46,654 nucleotides of DNA from Mycolicibacter sinensis (GCF_001667945.1 NZ_LZJK01000137.1:1-46654), one strand, 5' to 3'. Positions 1-8,460 are shown, counted from the first letter of the stretch. Notes: generated from the letters alone by a model not told the origin. Numbers and translations: made by a program.

Positions 1-893
1 TCGCGCACCACCCAGTTGCGCACGGCCTGGGCGCTGCGCCGGCGCAGGTCGTCGACGAGTGCCTGCTCGGCGGCGGCGTCCGGCACGATCTTCTTCGCCG
101 CATCGGTGGGAGTAGCGGCCCGCAGGTCGGCGACCAGGTCGCACAGCGGATTGTCGGGCTCGTGGCCCACTGCGCTGACCACCGGGGTACCGCACGCCGA
201 GATCGCCCGGCACAGCGTCTCGTCGGAGAACGGCAGCAGATCCTCCACACTGCCGCCGCCGCGGGCCAGCACGATCACGTCGACGTCCGGGTCGGCGTCC
301 AGGTCGCGGAGCGCCTCGATGATCTCGGCAACCGCGTTGGGCCCCTGCACGGCGGTGTTGCGCACCGCGAAGCGCACCGCCGGCCAACGGGCGCCGGCGA
401 CCGTCATCACATCCCGCTCCGCGGCGCTGGCCCGGCCGGTGATCAGGCCGATCGTGGTCGGCAGGAAGGGCAGCGGCCGTTTGAGCCGCGGGTCGAACAG
501 CCCCTCGGCGTCCAGCAACCGGCGCAGCCGCTCGATGCGGGCCAGCAGTTCACCGATCCCGACAGCGCGAATCTCCGACAGCCGCAACGAGAAGGTGCCG
601 CGGGCGGTGTAGAAGTTGGGTTTCCCGCAGACCACCACCTGGGTGCCCTCGGTCAGCTTGACCGGGGCACCGGCCACCAGTTCGGGGCTGCACGTCACCG
701 TCAGCGACATGTCGGCGGCGGGATCACGCAGCACCATGAACACCGTCCGGACCCCCGGGCGCAGGTTGATCTGGGTGAGCTGGCCCTCCACCCAGACCGA
801 TCCGAGCCGGTCGATCCAGCCCTTGACCCGAATGGCGACCGCGCGGACCGGGAACGGGTTCTCGGCAGAACTGCCCGGTGCGGGGGCGGTCAC
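1..893 (-). CDS. xseA: Exodeoxyribonuclease VII large subunit (3' end outside window)
   Basis: Large subunit of exonuclease VII, which with XseB degrades single-stranded DNA in the cytoplasm. The frame is open from a GTG at 893 to the window edge (297 codons seen; the family is about 400-450). The N-terminal OB-fold region is seen (FPVRAVAIRVKGWIDRLG, WVEGQLTQINLRP), then the catalytic-domain signatures LPTTIGLITGRASAAERD, VIVLARGGGSVEDLLPF and SAVGHEPDNPLCDLVADLRA. The start GTG overlaps the stop of the upstream lipid-droplet gene as GTGA, which indicates translational coupling. xseB would be expected just beyond base 1, as in M. tuberculosis (Rv1107c-Rv1108c, from memory). Identification is firm. 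Confidence 0.95.
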   Translation of the reverse strand, partial: MTAPAPGSSAENPFPVRAVAIRVKGWIDRLGSVWVEGQLTQINLRPGVRTVFMVLRDPAADMSLTVTCSPELVAGAPVKLTEGTQVVVCGKPNFYTARGTFSLRLSEIRAVGIGELLARIERLRRLLDAEGLFDPRLKRPLPFLPTTIGLITGRASAAERDVMTVAGARWPAVRFAVRNTAVQGPNAVAEIIEALRDLDADPDVDVIVLARGGGSVEDLLPFSDETLCRAISACGTPVVSAVGHEPDNPLCDLVADLRAATPTDAAKKIVPDAAAEQALVDDLRRRSAQAVRNWVVR

Positions 894-1513
894 TTCGTGG
901 TTGCGCGGGTGATCCTGTTGGCCAGCAGCGTCTGGAAAGGTGCTCGCGCCTTGGTGGCCTCCTCGTAAGCGAGGAGGGTCTCCAGCTCGTCGACGCTGAG
1001 TGAGGCCAGGCGGGCCCGCAGCTGGGCCAGGGTCAGCGTGCCGTAGTCGAGCTCGTCGACCAGGTCAGGAGTGGGAACTTTCGCGTCCGCCGCTCCGCGG
1101 TTGTCCGATGTGGCGCCGGTTCCGGTGGGCGGCGCGGGCTGGTCGTCGGCGCCCTCGGTGAACGAGTACAGCGCGAAGCGTCCGTCGGTGCGCGGGGCCG
1201 AAACGGCGTCATCGGAACCGTCGAAATTCACGGTGTCGGCGTAGCCGGCGCCGTTGAAGCCGTCCTCGATGTCTTCGTCGAAGGTGGCCCACTCCGGCTG
1301 TTCGTCCTTCGGCGGGAAGAGTGACTCGAGCGTGGAATCGCCCTTGTTGACCAGCTCAGCGATGCCCTGCTGCCAGCGCATCACGGCGTGCGCGGCCTGG
1401 CTGGCCAGCGTCATCGGGTAGGTCAGGATGGTTTGCGGCAGCTTCAATGTCTCCTCGACGGCGACGGTTGCCGCGCCGACCAGAAGGCGGACTCCGAATG
1501 GTGCAGTAGCCAT
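890..1513 (-). CDS. Lipid droplet-associated protein (Rv1109c-like)
   Basis: A 207-residue conserved mycobacterial protein. The N-terminus (MATAPFGVRLLVGAATVAVEE) is an amphipathic or hydrophobic stretch followed by LPQTILTYPMTLASQAAHAVMRWQQGIAELVNKGD. The middle is acidic and low-complexity, and the C-terminal about 50 residues look helical (LTLAQLRARLASLSVDELETLLAYEEA). Orthologues are annotated as lipid droplet-associated proteins; no enzymatic motif is visible. The ATG at 1513 matches the orthologue's start; a GTG two codons upstream (1519) is possible. It lies upstream of xseA with a 4-base overlap, so they form one operon. It is divergent from ispH, with about 95 bp between them. The molecular function is uncertain. 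Confidence 0.85.
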   Translation of the reverse strand: MATAPFGVRLLVGAATVAVEETLKLPQTILTYPMTLASQAAHAVMRWQQGIAELVNKGDSTLESLFPPKDEQPEWATFDEDIEDGFNGAGYADTVNFDGSDDAVSAPRTDGRFALYSFTEGADDQPAPPTGTGATSDNRGAADAKVPTPDLVDELDYGTLTLAQLRARLASLSVDELETLLAYEEATKARAPFQTLLANRITRATTK

Positions 1514-1609
1514 GGCCACCAGACTGCCTTAACTACCGGTCATCTCCAAGTATTGAGCGCCTCGCCGCGAGCTGGCGGTCCCGTGTCGCCAGACCGTACC
1601 CTGGGTGCC

Positions 1610-2623
1610 ATGCCGACCCTCGATATGGAGACTTCCGACAGCTCAGGGGCGCCGGTTGCCGCCGCCTCCACCGGCAAGCGGGTGTTGCTGGCCGAACCCC
1701 GCGGCTACTGTGCGGGCGTCGACCGGGCCGTCGAGACGGTGGAGCGCGCGCTGGAGAAGCACGGGGCACCGGTGTATGTCCGCCACGAGATCGTGCACAA
1801 CAAGCACGTGGTGGAGACCCTGACGAACAAGGGCGTGGTGTTCGTGCACGAGGCCGACGAGGTGCCCGAAGGCGCGATGGTGGTGTTCTCCGCGCACGGG
1901 GTGGCCCCGAATGTCCACGAGCTGGCTGCTGATCGTGGCCTGCGGGTGATCGACGCGACCTGCCCGCTGGTGAACAAGGTGCACAACGAGGCCAAGCGGT
2001 TCGCCCGGGACGGCTACGACATCCTGCTGATCGGCCACGCCGGCCACGAAGAGGTCATCGGGATCATTGGTGAGGCACCCGATGACGTCCAGCTGGTGGA
2101 CGGCTTAGATGCTGTGGCCTCGGTGCAGGTGCGCGACGAGAACAAGGTGGTGTGGCTCTCGCAGACCACGCTCAGCGTCGACGAGACGATGCAGACCGTG
2201 GTCAAGCTGCGCGAACGGTTCCCCAACCTGCAGGATCCGCCCAGCGACGACATCTGCTACGCCACCCAGAACCGGCAGACCGCGGTCAAGGCGATGGCCC
2301 CGGAATGCGAGCTGGTGATCGTCGTCGGATCCCGCAACTCGTCGAATTCCAACCGGCTGGTCGAGGTGGCGCTGGGTGCCGGCGCCGACGCCGCCCATCT
2401 AGTCGACTACGCCGAGGACATCGACCCGTCGTGGCTGCACCCCGAATCGGGCGAAGTGCAGACCATCGGCGTCACCTCGGGGGCATCGGTCCCGGAGATT
2501 CTGGTCCGCGGCGTGCTGGAGCGGCTGGCCGACCACGGCTACGACACGGTGTTCCCGGTGACAACCGCCAACGAGACGCTGGTGTTCGCGTTGCCGCGGG
2601 AGATCCGGCCGGACCGCCGTTAG
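1610..2623 (+). CDS. ispH: 4-hydroxy-3-methylbut-2-enyl diphosphate reductase
   Basis: Last enzyme of the non-mevalonate (MEP) isoprenoid pathway, a cytosolic [4Fe-4S] enzyme that makes IPP and DMAPP. The 337-residue product carries the three cluster cysteines: C34 in EPRGYCAGVDRAV, C118 in DATCPLVNKVHNEA and C216 in SDDICYATQNRQ. It also has the substrate-binding motifs EIVHN, FSAHGVAP, GSRNSSNS and TSGASVPE. The start is the ATG at 1610; an in-frame ATG five codons later is also possible, and the open frame upstream (to 1388) overlaps the divergent gene and is not used. It is the lytB2-type copy. Its stop overlaps the stop of the convergent DUF6542 gene. Confidence 0.97.
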   Translation: MPTLDMETSDSSGAPVAAASTGKRVLLAEPRGYCAGVDRAVETVERALEKHGAPVYVRHEIVHNKHVVETLTNKGVVFVHEADEVPEGAMVVFSAHGVAPNVHELAADRGLRVIDATCPLVNKVHNEAKRFARDGYDILLIGHAGHEEVIGIIGEAPDDVQLVDGLDAVASVQVRDENKVVWLSQTTLSVDETMQTVVKLRERFPNLQDPPSDDICYATQNRQTAVKAMAPECELVIVVGSRNSSNSNRLVEVALGAGADAAHLVDYAEDIDPSWLHPESGEVQTIGVTSGASVPEILVRGVLERLADHGYDTVFPVTTANETLVFALPREIRPDRR

Positions 2624-3654
2624 TCGTCGGCCTCGTCGCCGGCGCTCTTGCGATAACGCACCCGGGAGACCGGGTGATGCGTGGTGCCGGCGCCGTTGCT
2701 GCGGCCGGCCGGCGGCCGGCGCCGGGGTAGCGATTCGGGCGCCTCGGTGGGGCGATAACTGCGGGCGCGGGGCTCCGTCCGCGGTGTCGGTTGACTGCGT
2801 CGCCGCGGCGGCTCGTCCTGCCAGTCGGGCGCCGGACGCCGCCGGCGGGGCAGTGGTTCGTCGCGCAGCTCCGGCGCCGGGCGCCGTCGCCGTGGGTGCT
2901 CTGTCCCCGACACGTCGTCCAGCGGCGGCCGGATGTGGCGTGAGCGGCTCGGGACGGAGCCGTTGGCGGCACGGCGCCGCTCGCCGGAGCGGGCGGCCGA
3001 CCGGTCCGACGTGGCCTTCCGGGCGGCGCGACGTGCTTCCGGGGTCGCCCGCCGGGGACGGCTGCCCGAGCGCCGTTCGCGTTGGGTCCGCGAGGCCGAC
3101 GGCTCGATGGCGTGGGCGGGGTTGCGGTTGAGTGCCGCGGTGAGCATGGTGCTGAGCTTGACGAGGAGCGCGGGCCGCCGAGGCGTGCCGTCGTCGTCGG
3201 CCGCGGGGGCCGCCGCGCCGCTCAGCATTCCCAGATACCAGCGGATCATCCCGAGCAGTAGCACGGCGGCCGCAGTGAACAGCATCAGCGGGAATCGCTC
3301 GATCAGCGGATATCCGCAGTTGATGACGATGGCCTTGAGCCCGGGGAAACCGGCGCCGTGGAACAGCCAGTAGGCGGCCGGCACCGTGCAGAACAGGATC
3401 AGCGGAGGCTGAATGACCGCGGTGAACACCGCCGACTGCTGCACCATGAGCACCGCCGCCAGGCAGCCCATCACATACAAGGCGGAGAAGACGGTGCTCA
3501 GTTCCTTCTCGCCGGAGCCGGCGTCGAAGGCGACGCCGATGGCGGTCGCCACCACGGCCACCGCTACGGCGCCCCACCACGGAAAACCGGCCGCATTGGG
3601 CAGAATCGAACGGTGCTCGGCCGCCACCGCCGACCTTTCCCGCTGTGCTGCCAC
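2620..3654 (-). CDS. DUF6542-type membrane protein
   Basis: A 344-residue protein of unknown function. The N-terminal third has four predicted membrane segments, at about residues 26-45, 55-76, 80-100 and 118-140. A long basic, Arg/Pro-rich, probably disordered cytoplasmic tail follows (about 180-344), with repeated RRRR-P patterns. This layout and the position between ispH and ychF match mycobacterial Rv1111c (from memory). The start is a GTG at 3654; the same frame offers few alternatives. It converges on ispH with overlapping stops and is divergent from ychF by 71 bp. The tail could bind nucleic acid or membrane surfaces, but that is inference only. Confidence 0.85.
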   Translation of the reverse strand: MAAQRERSAVAAEHRSILPNAAGFPWWGAVAVAVVATAIGVAFDAGSGEKELSTVFSALYVMGCLAAVLMVQQSAVFTAVIQPPLILFCTVPAAYWLFHGAGFPGLKAIVINCGYPLIERFPLMLFTAAAVLLLGMIRWYLGMLSGAAAPAADDDGTPRRPALLVKLSTMLTAALNRNPAHAIEPSASRTQRERRSGSRPRRATPEARRAARKATSDRSAARSGERRRAANGSVPSRSRHIRPPLDDVSGTEHPRRRRPAPELRDEPLPRRRRPAPDWQDEPPRRRSQPTPRTEPRARSYRPTEAPESLPRRRPPAGRSNGAGTTHHPVSRVRYRKSAGDEADD

Positions 3655-3725
3655 ACACTGACGGTACCGGCTGGCGTCGGCGGGCGCGTACGGCGGGACG
3701 CTTCGCGCTCTAGACTTGGCTCCCT

Positions 3726-4799
3726 GTGAGCCTGAGCCTGGGAATCGTGGGGTTGCCCAACGTCGGAAAGTCGACCCTGTTCAACGCGCTGACCCGCAAC
3801 GACGTGTTGGCCGCCAACTACCCGTTCGCGACGATCGAGCCGAACGAAGGCGTGGTACCGCTGCCCGACCCCCGGCTGGCCAAGCTGGCGGAGATCTTCG
3901 GTTCCGAGCGGATCCTGCCGGCGCCGGTGACGTTCGTCGACATCGCCGGCATCGTCAAGGGCGCCTCGGAGGGGGCCGGGCTGGGCAACAAGTTCCTGGC
4001 CAACATCCGCGAATGCGACGCCATCTGCCAGGTGGTGCGGGTGTTCTCCGACGACGACGTGGTGCATGTCGACGGCAAGGTGGATCCCGAGGCCGACATC
4101 GAGGTGATCGCCACCGAGCTGATCCTGGCCGACATGCAGACCCTGGAGAAGGCGATACCGCGGCTGGAGAAAGAAGCCCGCAACAACAAGGACCGCAAGC
4201 CCATGCTCGAGGCGGCGGTGGCCGCGCAGCAGATCCTCGACAGCGGCAAGACGCTGTTCGCCGCCGGTGTTGATCCCGCTCCGCTGCGCGAGCTCAACCT
4301 GCTGACCACCAAGCCGTTCCTGTACGTGTTCAACGCCGACGAGTCGGTGCTCACCGATGCGGCCCGGGTGGCCGCGCTGCGCGAGCTGGTGGCTCCGGCC
4401 GACGCGGTGTTCCTCGACGCCAAGATCGAGGCTGAGCTCGCCGAGCTGGACGACGAGTCGGCGATGGAGCTGCTGGAGTCGATCGGACAGACCGAGCGCG
4501 GCCTGGATGCCTTGGCGCGGGCCGGTTTTCACACCCTGAAGCTGCAGACCTACCTGACCGCCGGGCCGAAGGAGGCCCGGGCCTGGACCATCCACGCCGG
4601 TGACACCGCGCCCAAGGCGGCCGGGGTGATCCACACCGACTTCGAGAAGGGCTTCATCAAGGCCGAAGTGGTCTCCTACGACGACCTGGTCGAGGCCGGG
4701 TCGATGGCCGCCGCCAAGGCCGCCGGCAAGGTGCGCATGGAGGGCAAAGACTACGTGATGGCCGACGGGGACGTGGTGGAGTTCCGGTTCAACGTGTAG
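3726..4799 (+). CDS. ychF: Redox-regulated ribosome-binding ATPase YchF
   Basis: OBG-family P-loop protein of 357 residues (usual length about 360) that prefers ATP, binds ribosomes and is linked to stress responses. The G1 loop is GLPNVGKST (residues 8-16). G3 is seen as FVDIAGIVKGASEGAGLGN. The G4 position reads NADE instead of NKxD, the hallmark of ATP-preferring YchF. The C-terminal TGS domain occupies about 275-357. It starts at a GTG at 3726, shortly after a promoter-like TAGACT at 3712-3717, so a very short leader is possible. The last 49 bases overlap the convergent kinase-like gene. Confidence 0.97.
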   Translation: MSLSLGIVGLPNVGKSTLFNALTRNDVLAANYPFATIEPNEGVVPLPDPRLAKLAEIFGSERILPAPVTFVDIAGIVKGASEGAGLGNKFLANIRECDAICQVVRVFSDDDVVHVDGKVDPEADIEVIATELILADMQTLEKAIPRLEKEARNNKDRKPMLEAAVAAQQILDSGKTLFAAGVDPAPLRELNLLTTKPFLYVFNADESVLTDAARVAALRELVAPADAVFLDAKIEAELAELDDESAMELLESIGQTERGLDALARAGFHTLKLQTYLTAGPKEARAWTIHAGDTAPKAAGVIHTDFEKGFIKAEVVSYDDLVEAGSMAAAKAAGKVRMEGKDYVMADGDVVEFRFNV

Positions 4800-5353
4800 G
4801 TGCGTCCGGTGGGCGACAAGACGAATCGCCCAGTTGGAACCGCAGTAGCGACGGCTTTCAGCGTGTCGTCGGCTGACTGCTGGCTCGTGTCGATGACGTG
4901 GTGCTCGAGATCGTTCAGGTCGGCGAACTGATCCCACATCGCGAGGATCGGCTCCGCGTCGAGCAGGGCGTTGGGGGCGGTGCGCCCTTTGGCCCGGGTC
5001 AGGGTGACCACACGGTTTGGCCTCAGCACGATGTAGTGCAGCCGCGAATTCGGGTGGCCTGCTGCGCCGTCCCGAAAGTGGTGCAGCATCCACGGTCCGA
5101 CGACCCCGTCGACGACGACGGTGTATCCGCCCGCGGCGAAGGTGAATGCCGCGTTCACGATCACCCGAAGCACCGTCTGGTTCTGCTGGTCGGCTTCGGG
5201 AAGGTAAGGCGGGATCCCGCCGGCGACGATGTCGTGCCAGAAGTCGTCGGTATGCAGATGCACGGCTTGAGGGAACGTCTGGGCCAGTGCTCGGGCGGTG
5301 GTCGATTTGCCCGCTCCCGGCGGGCCCGTCACCACGAAGATGTCGTTACCCAC
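4751..5353 (-). CDS. P-loop kinase-like (AAA_33 / chloramphenicol phosphotransferase-like) protein
   Basis: A 200-residue P-loop protein with a Walker A motif at residues 10-18 (GPPGAGKST), then HTDDFWHDIV, a strand ending VVVDGVVGPW and LHYIVLRPNRVVTLTRAKGR. This is the layout of small-molecule kinases of the AAA_33 group, which includes chloramphenicol and gluconate kinases. The substrate cannot be read from the sequence. The last 16 codons are antisense to the end of ychF, an unusually long convergent overlap. The start ATG at 5353 sits directly before the P-loop strand as expected. The next gene upstream on the same strand, arr, ends 35 bp away, so the two may be cotranscribed. Confidence 0.8.
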   Translation of the reverse strand: MGNDIFVVTGPPGAGKSTTARALAQTFPQAVHLHTDDFWHDIVAGGIPPYLPEADQQNQTVLRVIVNAAFTFAAGGYTVVVDGVVGPWMLHHFRDGAAGHPNSRLHYIVLRPNRVVTLTRAKGRTAPNALLDAEPILAMWDQFADLNDLEHHVIDTSQQSADDTLKAVATAVPTGRFVLSPTGRTYTLNRNSTTSPSAIT

Positions 5354-5388
5354 TTCTGGAGGCTAACCCGGACGGTGAGACGAAGGCT

Positions 5389-5799
5389 TTAGTTGATGAT
5401 CTCGTCGCGCTCCTCCGCCCGGAGCGTAGCCAGCCGGTCGCGCCACTCCTGGAGAGCTTCAGGCGTCAGTCGTGGCCAGTCGTCGACTTCTGCGATGACC
5501 CGGAGCGGTTCGGTGCTGCGGTAGGAGCGGGTCGGGTTGCCGGGGAACTTCTTGTCGGTGACGTTCGGATCGTTCTCGAACGCACCGGTCGGTTCGACGA
5601 GATACACCCGCGGCGGGCGGTCGCCGGCGGCGAGTTCGGCCGCCAGTCCGGCACCGTCGCGCAGGGCGGTGAAATAGATGTGGTTCATGACGATTTCGGG
5701 CCGGTAGTTGGAACGGAAGCCTGCGGTGAGCAGGTCTCCGACGCCTAGTTCGGCCTTTGTTCCGTGGTAGAACGGACCTTCGTCGAGCACCGGATCCAC
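5389..5799 (-). CDS. arr: NAD(+)--rifampin ADP-ribosyltransferase
   Basis: Arr transfers ADP-ribose from NAD+ to the C23 hydroxyl of rifamycins and inactivates them. The 136-residue protein has the family signatures GPFYHGTKAELGVGDLL (His12), NHIYFTAL (Tyr42), AAELAAGD, VYLVEPTG, and DPNVTDKKFPGNPT with Asp82, matching the His-Tyr-Asp set known for the M. smegmatis enzyme. The start is a GTG at 5799. Chromosomal arr is typical of fast-growing mycobacteria and absent from M. tuberculosis at this syntenic spot, so this is a lineage-specific insertion next to the kinase-like gene. Identification is firm; actual resistance depends on expression. Confidence 0.95.
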   Translation of the reverse strand: MDPVLDEGPFYHGTKAELGVGDLLTAGFRSNYRPEIVMNHIYFTALRDGAGLAAELAAGDRPPRVYLVEPTGAFENDPNVTDKKFPGNPTRSYRSTEPLRVIAEVDDWPRLTPEALQEWRDRLATLRAEERDEIIN

Positions 5800-5956
5800 C
5801 GCGACAGGTTACCGGGCGTGATCTCCCGCGAGATTGCAGCCACGCTGGAGCATTGGCCGAATCACCTGCGCAGCTTCAATTTCGCGGGAACGAAAGTCGC
5901 CGACGTGTGGCTCGCCGGTGACCTGACCGCAACGGAGGCAGAGGACGCTCGTCCTC

Positions 5957-6178
5957 ATGGCGGTTGTTGAGGTGATTTACCTGGTGGCGGCGACGCTGTG
6001 GATTCTCGTGGTGACCGCAGCGGTGTGCATCGGAGCACGGTACTTCCTGAAGCTCCGCGCCAGGCGGCGCCGCATGAACGGGTTGATCGACGGTGTGCGC
6101 TTATCCATCGAGCGCGCCATGCGCCCGTACCGAGCCGTGGCACGGCCGGTCCTTTCCGCATCGAGAGGACGGCGGTAG
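5957..6178 (+). CDS. Small single-pass membrane protein
   Basis: A 73-residue open frame starting with ATG at 5957. One hydrophobic segment lies at residues 4-28 (VIYLVAATLWILVVTAAV), followed by a strongly basic tail (KLRARRRRMNG) that would stay in the cytoplasm. No family is recognised. The topology is convincing for a real membrane microprotein, but no conservation can be checked here. It lies between the divergent arr gene and the VOC gene, and the VOC gene follows after 44 bp. Confidence 0.5.
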   Translation: MAVVEVIYLVAATLWILVVTAAVCIGARYFLKLRARRRRMNGLIDGVRLSIERAMRPYRAVARPVLSASRGRR

Positions 6179-6222
6179 GCGCGGGCGGGGCCATGTCGGG
6201 GGTCGCGGTTAGCCTGCCCGGC

Positions 6223-6621
6223 ATGAAGTTCATTTCGACTCGCATCATCACCGCCGACGTCCAGCGCCTGGTCGCCTTCTACGAGTTGGTCACCGGCGTC
6301 TCGGCGGTCTGGGGCAACGAGCTGTTCGCCGAGATCCCGACACCGGTCGGCACGCTGGCCATCGGCAGCGACAAGACGGTTCCGCTGTTCGGCGCCGGCT
6401 CCGCCGAGCCGAGCGCCAATCGCAGCGCGATCCTGGAGTTCATCGTGGACGACGTGGACGCCGAGTTCGAGCGCCTCCGCGGGCACGTGTCCGAGGTCGT
6501 GACCGAGCCGACGACCATGCCGTGGGGCAACCGCGCGCTGCTGTTCCGCGACCCCGACGGCAACCTGGTCAATCTGTTCACCCCGGTCACCGACGCCGCC
6601 CGCGCCAAATTCGGGCTCTGA
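6223..6621 (+). CDS. VOC (glyoxalase/bleomycin-resistance) family protein
   Basis: A 132-residue vicinal-oxygen-chelate protein. It begins MKFISTRIITADVQRLVAFYE and ends with the typical second half: LEFIVDDVDAEFERL, TEPTTMPWGNRALLFRDPDGNLVNLF. This is the glyoxalase/bleomycin-resistance/extradiol dioxygenase fold, usually dimeric and often metal-dependent. The substrate is not predictable. I chose the ATG at 6223 because the fold starts there; an ATG ten codons upstream (6193) is less likely. Convergent with the membrane protein gene that follows. Confidence 0.85.
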   Translation: MKFISTRIITADVQRLVAFYELVTGVSAVWGNELFAEIPTPVGTLAIGSDKTVPLFGAGSAEPSANRSAILEFIVDDVDAEFERLRGHVSEVVTEPTTMPWGNRALLFRDPDGNLVNLFTPVTDAARAKFGL

Positions 6622-6624
6622 GGG

Positions 6625-6975
6625 CTACCAGATGACGGCGATTCCCGCGGCGGTCAGAGCCAATGCGCCCGCGGCATAGAACAGGGCGCGCGGCGCTTCA
6701 CCGGAGCGGCGTTGCCGGGCCCGGCCGATCCCGAGCACGGCGCCTAGGGCGATCAGCAGCACCAGCTTGGTACTGATCTTGGGGTAGTTGAGCACCACGT
6801 CGGCGGGCCAAGGAGCGGCCAGCGCCAAGCCGGTCAGCAGCGAGAGCACCACGCCGTAGTCCATCACCGGGGTGAGTTGGAAGCGCCGCGCTGCGGCCTC
6901 GGCGACCAGTGCCCCGAACGTCACCGCGAAGCCCACAATGTGCAGCAGAACTATTACGTGCCGTAGTACCTCCAC
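6625..6975 (-). CDS. Four-helix membrane protein (Fe-S/DUF2269-like)
   Basis: A 116-residue integral membrane protein with four hydrophobic segments, at about residues 5-25, 38-55, 65-82 and 92-115. The first carries HIVGFAVTFGALVAEAAARRF, with a buried His. It resembles small DUF2269 or CopD-like membrane proteins, but no metal or haem site is provable. The start is a GTG at 6975, where the hydrophobic segment begins; the frame is open to 7059, but that part is Arg-rich and overlaps the neighbour. Divergent from the OsmC gene. Confidence 0.7.
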   Translation of the reverse strand: MEVLRHVIVLLHIVGFAVTFGALVAEAAARRFQLTPVMDYGVVLSLLTGLALAAPWPADVVLNYPKISTKLVLLIALGAVLGIGRARQRRSGEAPRALFYAAGALALTAAGIAVIW

Positions 6976-7049
6976 GGTGCTCAGGCTAGCCCCTGCCGTG
7001 GGCACCGGCCAAGCCCCGGTAGCTGCGCGGCCCACTACTGTTGACCGGC

Positions 7050-7562
7050 ATGACCTCATCGACCACCCGCCTGGCCGCCGTTGTCGCTGCCACCAGCGAC
7101 CCGGCCGCGGCCGATCCGGCCAGTTCCCAGGTCGTGTTCCGGGCCTCCGCAGTCGCCCACGACGCGGTTGCCAGCACGATCACCATGGGTCGCTACAGCG
7201 TCGAAGTCGACGAACCGCCGACGCTCGGCGGTGAGAACACCGCCCCGAATCCGGTGGAGTACTACCTGGGCTCGCTGCTGTCGTGCCAGATCGTCACCTG
7301 GCGGTACTGGGCCGAGAAGCTGGGCATCACCGTCGACGAGATCACCGGACGCGCCGAGGGCGACCTCGACGTGCGCGGGTTCTTCGGCCTGGACGACTCC
7401 GTCCGGCCCGGTTTCAGCGAGGTACGGGTCGTCATCACGGTGACCGGCCCGGAAACCGAGGAGCGCTACGCCGAACTGCATCGGATCGTCGAATCTCATT
7501 GCCCGGTACTGGATCTCACCACCAATCCGACTCCGGTGCGCACTCGCCTCGAGGTCGGTTAG
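7050..7562 (+). CDS. OsmC family protein
   Basis: A 170-residue OsmC/Ohr-type protein. This family reduces organic hydroperoxides with a Cys pair, or has other thiol chemistry. Visible signatures are GRYSVEVDEPPTLGGENTAP, the helix NPVEYYLGSLLSCQIVTWRYWAE with the first Cys, and IVESHCPVLDLTTNPTPV with the second Cys, a typical OsmC arrangement. The ATG at 7050 gives a natural start. Its stop overlaps that of the convergent LysR gene. The specific substrate is unknown. Confidence 0.88.
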   Translation: MTSSTTRLAAVVAATSDPAAADPASSQVVFRASAVAHDAVASTITMGRYSVEVDEPPTLGGENTAPNPVEYYLGSLLSCQIVTWRYWAEKLGITVDEITGRAEGDLDVRGFFGLDDSVRPGFSEVRVVITVTGPETEERYAELHRIVESHCPVLDLTTNPTPVRTRLEVG

Positions 7563-8443
7563 GCAGCGGGCAGCAGGTCCATAAACGCCCGAGCGGCCGG
7601 ATTGGTCGGCACCGCGGTGCGACCGACGAGCGCCAGCCGGCGGGTGGGCGGCTTGGCGCCGCTGATCGGCCGCAACCGCACGATGTGCAGCCCACTGGGA
7701 CGGGCGACCGGCTCGGGGACCACGGCCACCCCGAGGCCGTGCTCGACCAGGCTCAGCGCCTGGTCCATCTGACTGGTGCGAAACGCGATCCGCCGCTGCA
7801 CACCCGCGTCGCGGAACAACGCGGCCACCACCGTCTGCAGACCCAGCCCGGCGGCAAACTCCACGAAGGACTGCTCGGCCAAGTCCGCGATCCGCACCGT
7901 GGTGCGCCGGGCCAGCGGGTGTCCGGCGCCGACCACCAGCACCAGTGTTTCGGGGTAGTCGCGCAACGCGGCCAGCCCCGCCGGCAGCGGTGCGGCATCC
8001 AGGGCCACGAACGCCAGGTCCAACTCGCCGTCGTCGACCGAGGCCAGCAGATCGGAGGTGGGTGCCTCCCGCAGCAGCACTTGGATCCCGCGATGCCGGG
8101 CATGCAACCGCGCGATGGTGGCCGGCAGGTCGACGGCGGTGAACGTCTGCACAACCCCGAGTGCCAGCTGGCCCGCCTCGGCATCGCGGATCGAGGCCAC
8201 CGCGGACTCCGCGGCGGCCACTTCACGCAGGATGCGCCGGGCGGGTCCCAGTAGCGCGCGACCGGCCGCGGTGAGCACCACCGAACGGGTGGTGCGCTCG
8301 AACACGGGCGTGGACACGCTCTTTTCCAGGGCCCGAATCGATGCGCTCAGGCCCGACTGGGAGATGTGCAGTGCCTCGGCGGCGTGGGTGAAGTGGCCGG
8401 ATTCGGCCACCGCCACGAAGTGCTGCAACTGCCTGATCTCCAT
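7559..8443 (-). CDS. LysR-family transcriptional regulator
   Basis: A 294-residue LTTR of normal family length. The winged helix-turn-helix occupies residues 1-60 (MEIRQLQHFVAVAESGHFTHAAEALHISQ), with the recognition helix in SQSGLSASIRALE. The remainder is the periplasmic-binding-like effector domain. It is divergent from an MFS exporter with only 74 bp between starts. The intergenic region holds a T-N11-A dyad (8446-8460), the classic LTTR site, so it very probably controls the exporter and itself. The effector is unknown, probably a compound the exporter removes. Confidence 0.92.
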   Translation of the reverse strand: MEIRQLQHFVAVAESGHFTHAAEALHISQSGLSASIRALEKSVSTPVFERTTRSVVLTAAGRALLGPARRILREVAAAESAVASIRDAEAGQLALGVVQTFTAVDLPATIARLHARHRGIQVLLREAPTSDLLASVDDGELDLAFVALDAAPLPAGLAALRDYPETLVLVVGAGHPLARRTTVRIADLAEQSFVEFAAGLGLQTVVAALFRDAGVQRRIAFRTSQMDQALSLVEHGLGVAVVPEPVARPSGLHIVRLRPISGAKPPTRRLALVGRTAVPTNPAARAFMDLLPAA

Positions 8444-8445
8444 CT

Positions 8446-8460
8446 ATCGATTTTAGCGAT
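8446..8460. promoter_or_regulatory. LysR-type operator (T-N11-A dyad)
   Basis: The sequence ATCGATTTTAGCGAT is an interrupted inverted repeat (ATCG-N7-CGAT) that fits the T-N11-A consensus of LysR regulators. It lies 2 bp upstream of the LysR start codon and 57 bp upstream of the MFS start, inside the only intergenic space of the divergent pair. Binding by the adjacent regulator is inference. Confidence 0.6.

Noticed and set aside
5764..5970. 68-codon plus-strand open frame
   Set aside because: Overlaps the start of arr and the start of the membrane microprotein gene; no fold or ribosome site is seen.
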